A stretch of DNA of 64,000 nt, from NCBI GenBank assembly GCA_024228935.1, contig JAAESX010000280.1, positions 60,158 through 124,157 of the forward strand, read 5' to 3'. Source of the stretch: Pseudomonadota bacterium. Lineage in GTDB: Bacteria; Myxococcota_A; UBA796; CAJQPC01. The notes under the pieces were generated by a model. That model had not been told where the DNA came from, searched no databases, and worked only from the letters and a program-made list of their open reading frames with translations. The translations under genes and the position numbers were made by a program. Below, in pieces: positions 59,561 to 64,000 of the stretch. Each line of letters begins with the position of its first letter. The stretch's first letter is position 1.

Positions 59561-60416
59561 CACCGCCGTCCTTTCCGACATGGCCATCGAGCTGGAAGCG
59601 TCCGGCCAGGCCGAAGACGCGCGCATCCTTCGCGAGGCGGTCGACGAGATCGACGGCATCGAGAAGCCGCCGGGGCTGTTCTCCCGCATGGCGAGCTCGG
59701 TCAAGGACACCGCTCAGCGACAGTGGCGGAACGTGGTCGGCGAGCTCCAGGAGAGCAAGGAAGCGTGGGGGCTCCTGTCCAAGCGCATCTCCACCGGCGA
59801 GCCGCTCACCAAGGAACAGCACGACACGGTCAAGGCCCAGATCCTGGACGTCATGCGTGTGGTCCCCGCCGGTCTCGTGGCGAGCGCCAACGCCACGCTC
59901 CCGGTCCCGGCGACCGGGCTGTTCACCCCCTGGCTGCTGAAGAAGCTGGGGCTCCTGCCGTCCCGATGGCGCGAGGCCCACGCGATCTCGACGCTGACCA
60001 AGGAAGCCGAGCACCTGGAGGAGGTCGGCGAGATCCACAAGGCGGAGTGCGTCCGACGGGTCGTCCAGCAGCTCGAGGCCGAGGCCGAGCACCGCGAGGA
60101 GGTCGAGCAGAAGTGCGCGCTCCTGACGTCGTGGGACGCCAACGACAATGGGATCTGGGACGCGGACGAGGTCGAGGCCTACCAGAAGTGCGTCGACAAG
60201 ACCCGCAAGCGGCTCGACCTGCGCGGGCACACCAAGCACTGGTACTTCCAGATGCACGGACACGTCTTCGGCCCGGTGCGCGTCTCGGAGCTCGGGGACC
60301 TGGACCCAGAGGGCCGCTTGCTCGTCTGCTACGACGCCGGCGGCTGGGTCTGCTGGTCCGATCTGGTCCGCACCGACGGGCAGATCGGCGTGGCGGTCGG
60401 CGACCGCGGAGCCTGA
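59553..60416 (+). CDS. LETM1-like protein with EF-hand and GYF_2 domain
   Basis: 287 residues from ATG 59553 (8-bp ATGGCTGA overlap). The central region (L-S-K-R-I-S-T-G-E-P-L-T ... D-V-M-R-V-V-P ... L-P-V-P-A-T-G-L-F-T-P-W-L-L-K-K-L-G-L-L-P-S) resembles the LETM1 ribosome-binding region. Near residue 195 comes a complete EF-hand-like loop, D-A-N-D-N-G-I-W-D-A-D-E. The C-terminal about 60 residues (H-W-Y-F-Q-M-H-G-H-V-F-G-P-V-R-V-S-E-L, W-V-C-W-S-D-L) are a GYF_2-type domain. I see no clear transmembrane helix beyond the hydrophobic LETM1 segment. Function unknown; its neighbours are glycan and ferredoxin genes. Confidence 0.72.
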   Translation: MADTAVLSDMAIELEASGQAEDARILREAVDEIDGIEKPPGLFSRMASSVKDTAQRQWRNVVGELQESKEAWGLLSKRISTGEPLTKEQHDTVKAQILDVMRVVPAGLVASANATLPVPATGLFTPWLLKKLGLLPSRWREAHAISTLTKEAEHLEEVGEIHKAECVRRVVQQLEAEAEHREEVEQKCALLTSWDANDNGIWDADEVEAYQKCVDKTRKRLDLRGHTKHWYFQMHGHVFGPVRVSELGDLDPEGRLLVCYDAGGWVCWSDLVRTDGQIGVAVGDRGA

Positions 60417-60422
60417 CGCTCC

Positions 60423-61652
60423 ATGGATCTGTCCTTCGGCGACCGTGGGCACGTACGCGTTCGGCAGGCGTGGACAGCGGCCGAGGTCCGGACGACCGTC
60501 GAGGAGCTCGTCGAGGCGTTCTCGCACCGGCTCCCGCCCAAGGACGCGCGCATCGTCCTCAAGCCGAACCTGAACAACGACCTGGTCGCGCTCGTCGGCA
60601 ACTCGGTCGATCTGCGGGTCCTCTGCTCGCTGATCGAGTCGCTGAAGAACCGCGGGTTCCACGACCTCGCCGTGGCCGACGGCAGCAACGTCGGCGTGCA
60701 TCGGCGGGGGATCGACGCCATGCAGCGGCTGCGCGTGGATCGGCTGCGCGACCGCTACGACGTCGAGACCATCGACCTGAACCACGACGACGGCGTGCCG
60801 GTGGTCCTGCATGCCGGCGCCCATCCTCGGGTCGCTCGCACGGTGCTCGACGCGGACTTCCTGATCTCGATCCCGAAGATCAAGACGCACGCCGAGGCCG
60901 GGCTCTCCTGCGCGCTCAAGAACTGGGTCGGCATCTGTGCCGGGCAGCAGAAGCGCCACATGCACATGGACCTGGCGCGGAACATCTTCGCCATCAACGA
61001 GGCGGTGCTCCCGAACCTCGTCCTGGTCGACGGCCTGGTGGGCATGGAGGGCAACGGTCCTGGTGACGGGCAGCCGTTCCGCTTCGGCCACCTGGTGATG
61101 AGCGACGACTCGTTCCTGAACGATCTCGTGGTGATGCGGCTGGTGGACATGCCCTGGCGCGAGGTGCCCTACATGCAGCACGCGCACGACGCCGGCTACA
61201 TCGACGACGCCCTCGACTCGCGTGTCCAGGCCGAGGTCCCCATCATCCGGTCGATCGAGAAGGCGCCTGCGCGAAGCCGGCTGGCCGAGCTCTCCGAGGC
61301 CAAGAGCCTGCACTGGCTGAAGCTGGCGGTGCGTCCCCTGGTCGACCGACCCGAGGTCTCCGACGCGGCCTACCGCCTCAAGATCATCCAGGACGTCTAC
61401 GACCTGGACGACGACACGGTCACCGGGCTGTCCAAGGACGCCAGCCGCTGCGGCGAGTGCACGAAGTGCGGCGACTTCTGCCCGACGCATCTCTCCAGCG
61501 AGGAGATCGGCGTGAAGACCGAACCGCAGGACTGCATCCAGTGTCTGTACTGCTGGTGGGTCTGTCCAGAAGGTGCAATCGAGCTGTCCGGCGAGTTGGG
61601 GCACCTGTCCCGGCAGGTCGAGCGGTACAAGAGCGACGTCGAGCGGCTCTGA
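60423..61652 (+). CDS. DUF362 protein with C-terminal double 4Fe-4S ferredoxin domain
   Basis: 409 residues. The N-terminal 300 residues follow DUF362 (I-V-L-K-P-N-L-N-N, I-P-K-I-K-T-H-A-E-A-G-L-S-C-A-L-K-N-W-V-G, often written as K-x-H x...). The C-terminus carries two clusters, C-G-E-C-T-K-C-G-D-F-C-P and C-I-Q-C-L-Y-C-W-W-V-C-P, that will bind two 4Fe-4S clusters. DUF362-ferredoxin proteins occur beside redox or sugar-modification genes but have no settled function. It follows the LETM1-like gene by 6 bp. Confidence 0.85.
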   Translation: MDLSFGDRGHVRVRQAWTAAEVRTTVEELVEAFSHRLPPKDARIVLKPNLNNDLVALVGNSVDLRVLCSLIESLKNRGFHDLAVADGSNVGVHRRGIDAMQRLRVDRLRDRYDVETIDLNHDDGVPVVLHAGAHPRVARTVLDADFLISIPKIKTHAEAGLSCALKNWVGICAGQQKRHMHMDLARNIFAINEAVLPNLVLVDGLVGMEGNGPGDGQPFRFGHLVMSDDSFLNDLVVMRLVDMPWREVPYMQHAHDAGYIDDALDSRVQAEVPIIRSIEKAPARSRLAELSEAKSLHWLKLAVRPLVDRPEVSDAAYRLKIIQDVYDLDDDTVTGLSKDASRCGECTKCGDFCPTHLSSEEIGVKTEPQDCIQCLYCWWVCPEGAIELSGELGHLSRQVERYKSDVERL

Positions 61653-61653
61653 C

Positions 61654-63582
61654 GTGATCTGGCTCGCTCTCTCGAGCGGGGCCTGGGCCTCGCCCTCGCC
61701 CTCGCACGTCCGCGCCGTCGCCGAGCAGCCGGCGAGCCTCGATGAGCTCGACCGCCGCCAGGTGCGCCTGTGGTGGGACGAGGCCGGCCCGGCCCGGATC
61801 GAGGTCCAGCGGGGCGAGGACTGGGTGACCGTCGTCGAAGAAGCGCGCCCCGGGGACAGCGCGGGTCGACTGCACGCCGAGTTGCGGGTCCGGGTCGTGG
61901 TCGACGAGGTCCCCAGCGCTGGGCTCGTGCCGGTCTGGGGGCTCGACCCCCACGGGGTCGCCCGGCTCGCCGCGCCGGTCCATCTGGCCGGGGCCGAGGT
62001 GGCCGATGTGGCGCCGACGTCCGACGGCGCCTGGGTCGCGCTGCTCGGAGGCGGGTTGGCTCGCGTCGACAAGGCCTCGCTCGAGGTCGCGCCGTTCGGC
62101 CGGGCCGAGGGGCTCCCATCCGGCCAGGTCAACGCGGTCGTGGTGGACGGGGAGACCACCTGGGTGGCGACGGGGCAGGGGCTCGCCCGCATGGACGGCG
62201 AGCGCGTGGTGCGCGTCTGGGACCGCAAGGACGGGCTGCCCGACGCATGGGTCCAGGCGCTGGGCGTGCACGACGGCGTGGTGTGGGCCGGGACGTGGCA
62301 CGGGCTGGCGTCGATCGAGGAGGGCTACGTCGAGGACGTGATGCTCCGGGACCACTCGGTGTTCGCCCTCGAGCCGGGCAACGACGACCGGATGTGGGCG
62401 GGCTCCGACGGGCTGCGCGGCCTGCCCCAGGGCGAGCCGATCGAGGGGATCGAGGCCGAGCTGAACGTCTGGGACGTCGAACACGCCCCCGGAAGGACGC
62501 ACGTCGCCACCGACTCCGCAGGGGTCCTGTTGCTGCGCGAGGGCGTCGCGACGTCGTTCTGGGAGGACGGCAGCGCCGCCGTCTATGCGCTGTCCCGGGT
62601 CGGTGGCCGGCTTGTGGCCGCGGCGAACACCGAGGGGCTGGTCGAGCTGTCCGAGTCGGGCTCCGTCGTCCATCGGCACGGCCGGGCCGACGGCCTGCCC
62701 AGCGACACCGTGTTCGAGGTGGTCGAGGGGCCCCCGGGCAAGGCCTGGGTGGGGACCGACAACGGGCTCGCCCTGGCCTGGCTCGAGCACGGGGTCGTCG
62801 TGCCTTGGCCCGTGTCGCCGGCCGCCGAGGGCATCGGCGGGAGCGCCGCGCTGGCGATCGGAGACGCTGTCCTGCTGGGCGGGGACGACGGCCTGGCCGT
62901 CCTGGGCGAGCTGCCCCGAAGGCTCCGCGACGCCAGCGCGGCGGTCGGCCCGATCGTGGGTCTGCATCGTCTGGAGAAGGCGGTCTGGATCGTCGGCGCG
63001 GAGCACGCCTGGCGTGTGGAGCGAGGCCGCGTCGAGTCCTTCGACCTGCCGATGACGGCGACGGGCAGCGCCGTCGCCTCCCAGTCCGTCTGGGTGACGG
63101 ATGGGGACGCGCTGGTTCGCTTCGACGCGGGGCTCGGGCGGTTCGTGCCAGGGCCCTCGCTCGACCACGTCGCGGACATCGCAGGCGGCGCCGTGCTGTG
63201 GACCGCCTCGGGAGGGCGCGTGGTGGCGGTCGACCGGATCGGGGAGACCCGGGACTACGCGCGTGTGCGCCTGCCGACGTGCGTTGCGCCGCACGGCGGG
63301 GTCGTCCTGGTGGGCACCGAGACCGGCCTCCAGGTGCTCGACCCGGGCTCGGGCGAGGTCACGGATCTGGACGGTCTCCGTGAGCCCATCGTGGATCTGG
63401 CGGTCGGCGACATGGCCTATGCGCTGCTCGAGGACCGCGTCGTGCGGGTCCCGACCATGACCCCGGTGGGCGGCGCGCCCGAGCTGTGGACGCTCGGGGA
63501 GCTTCGCGGGCTCGACGTCGATACCGAAGGTCGCGTATGGGTATTCGGGGAACGCGGCTATGCTCTGCTACCAGATGGTTGA
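61654..63582 (+). CDS. Secreted beta-propeller (two-component regulator propeller-like) protein
   Basis: 642 residues from GTG 61654, 1 bp after the preceding stop. A signal peptide (IWLALSSGAWAS) precedes a chain of blades with the recurring pattern G-L-P-S-[GD]-x-V, W-V-[AG]-T-x-x-G-L-A and similar Trp-rich turns, the Reg_prop/YXWXD-like pattern of periplasmic sensor propellers. In Bacteroidetes hybrid systems this domain is fused to a kinase. Here a separate kinase gene starts within its last codons (ATGGTTGA overlap). Confidence 0.75.
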   Translation: MIWLALSSGAWASPSPSHVRAVAEQPASLDELDRRQVRLWWDEAGPARIEVQRGEDWVTVVEEARPGDSAGRLHAELRVRVVVDEVPSAGLVPVWGLDPHGVARLAAPVHLAGAEVADVAPTSDGAWVALLGGGLARVDKASLEVAPFGRAEGLPSGQVNAVVVDGETTWVATGQGLARMDGERVVRVWDRKDGLPDAWVQALGVHDGVVWAGTWHGLASIEEGYVEDVMLRDHSVFALEPGNDDRMWAGSDGLRGLPQGEPIEGIEAELNVWDVEHAPGRTHVATDSAGVLLLREGVATSFWEDGSAAVYALSRVGGRLVAAANTEGLVELSESGSVVHRHGRADGLPSDTVFEVVEGPPGKAWVGTDNGLALAWLEHGVVVPWPVSPAAEGIGGSAALAIGDAVLLGGDDGLAVLGELPRRLRDASAAVGPIVGLHRLEKAVWIVGAEHAWRVERGRVESFDLPMTATGSAVASQSVWVTDGDALVRFDAGLGRFVPGPSLDHVADIAGGAVLWTASGGRVVAVDRIGETRDYARVRLPTCVAPHGGVVLVGTETGLQVLDPGSGEVTDLDGLREPIVDLAVGDMAYALLEDRVVRVPTMTPVGGAPELWTLGELRGLDVDTEGRVWVFGERGYALLPDG

Positions 63583-64000
63583 GCGGGACGCAGAAGGGCG
63601 AATCATCCGACGGATGACGGACGACGAGGCGCTTGCGCTCGCGCGTCATCGGACGGCGGGTCGAATCGTTCGCGGAGCCGTGCACGACTTCCGGAACGCC
63701 ATCGGGAGCGTCTCGGGCAACCTGGAGTGGGTCACGGGCTGGCGCGAGGACGAGCAGCGTCTCCTCGCCGCGCTTGAGGGAGCGCTCGGCGCCTATGCGG
63801 AGCCCGGCGACCTGCCGCGACGCGCCGCCGAGCTCATCGACAAGGGACGGGCCGACCGGCAGGAGGCGCTCGAGGTCTTCGACGAGTGCGCCATGGGTCT
63901 GCAGCTGGGCCTGAAGGCGTCGCTCAACTTGTCGCTGCCAGCCCAGGAACGGGAGAACGTCGGCCGCTGGCCGCTCGCCGAGGTGGTCGAAGAGGCGCAC
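63575..64000 (+). CDS. Histidine kinase (3' part beyond window)
   Basis: 142 residues of an open frame that runs off the window edge. It begins at ATG 63575, overlapping the propeller stop by 8 bp. The sequence G-A-V-H-D-F-R-N-A-I-G-S-V-S-G-N-L-E-W-V contains an H-D-F-R-N box, as in HisKA domains of the V-A-H-D-F-N-N type, so the phospho-acceptor His is at about residue 45. There is no transmembrane segment before it, so it may be a cytosolic kinase fed by another receptor. The ATPase domain would lie beyond the window. Confidence 0.7.
   Translation, partial: MVERDAEGRIIRRMTDDEALALARHRTAGRIVRGAVHDFRNAIGSVSGNLEWVTGWREDEQRLLAALEGALGAYAEPGDLPRRAAELIDKGRADRQEALEVFDECAMGLQLGLKASLNLSLPAQERENVGRWPLAEVVEEAH

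Overview
The window is very GC-rich, densely packed bacterial DNA. It fits the Myxococcota or another former deltaproteobacterial lineage, but I infer this from features and have no 16S or marker-tree evidence. The clues are a MYXO-CTERM-like tail on a secreted FG-GAP protein, several Asp-rich lipoproteins, frequent GTG and TTG starts, and a probable SOS box matching the Myxococcus-type consensus as I remember it. Outer-membrane markers (a BamD-like protein, lipoproteins, a beta-barrel protein) show a Gram-negative envelope. I see no rRNA, tRNA, CRISPR array, insertion sequence or prophage.

Layout. 0-7 kb: 3' part of an FG-GAP surface protein, hibernation factor Hpf, TyrS, then a leftward block with a small cytochrome c, a HEAT-like protein and a large TPR ATPase. 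7.1-14.8 kb: a tightly coupled rightward operon with a lipoprotein, MoxR, DUF58, a TgpA-type transglutaminase, an anchored Pro/Gly-rich protein, an acyl-CoA/AMP ligase and an LPLAT acyltransferase. 15.1-16.7 kb: prfC on the minus strand, separated by a hairpin-rich spacer. 16.8-22.6 kb: two membrane-anchored alkaline-phosphatase-superfamily proteins overlapping a YfhO-like membrane protein. 22.6-24.9 kb: two tandem paralogous lipoproteins, the first behind a textbook sigma-54 promoter, then a DUF218 protein. 24.9-30.2 kb: a sensor kinase diverging from selA, a J-like/HTH fusion protein and an RluD-type synthase. 30.2-34 kb: two Asp-rich paralogous lipoproteins, a DUF1844 protein and an HtrA-like protease. 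34-37.9 kb: BamD-like protein, fatty-acid desaturase, SDR and a diacylglycerol-kinase-like protein. 38-44.7 kb: alaS, pilT, recA, cinA and divergent ruvX, with the SOS box in the cinA/ruvX gap. 44.7-48.7 kb: a large lipoprotein and a coiled-coil/low-complexity/beta-barrel protein. 48.9-53.2 kb: a second envelope operon (AlkP-type, LPLAT, AlkP-type). 53.2-57.5 kb: an S41 protease lipoprotein with a probable frameshift, diverging from a complete ABC importer. 57.5-64 kb: epimerase, glycosyltransferase, a LETM1-like/EF-hand/GYF_2 protein, a DUF362-ferredoxin protein, a secreted beta-propeller and the start of a histidine kinase cut by the window edge.

Housekeeping genes (tyrS, prfC, alaS, recA, ruvX, cinA, hpf, rluD-like, selA) alternate with lineage-specific envelope genes. 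The most unusual material is the envelope chemistry: four AlkP-superfamily membrane proteins with Thr or Ser where sulfatases have Cys, all ending in a similar L-x-A-L-G-Y tail; two LPLAT acyltransferases in separate operons that both carry H-x4-Q in place of H-x4-D/E; and a YfhO protein coupled to two of the AlkP proteins. Together they suggest machinery that transfers phospho-substituents or acyl groups to surface lipids or glycans. That reading is inference.
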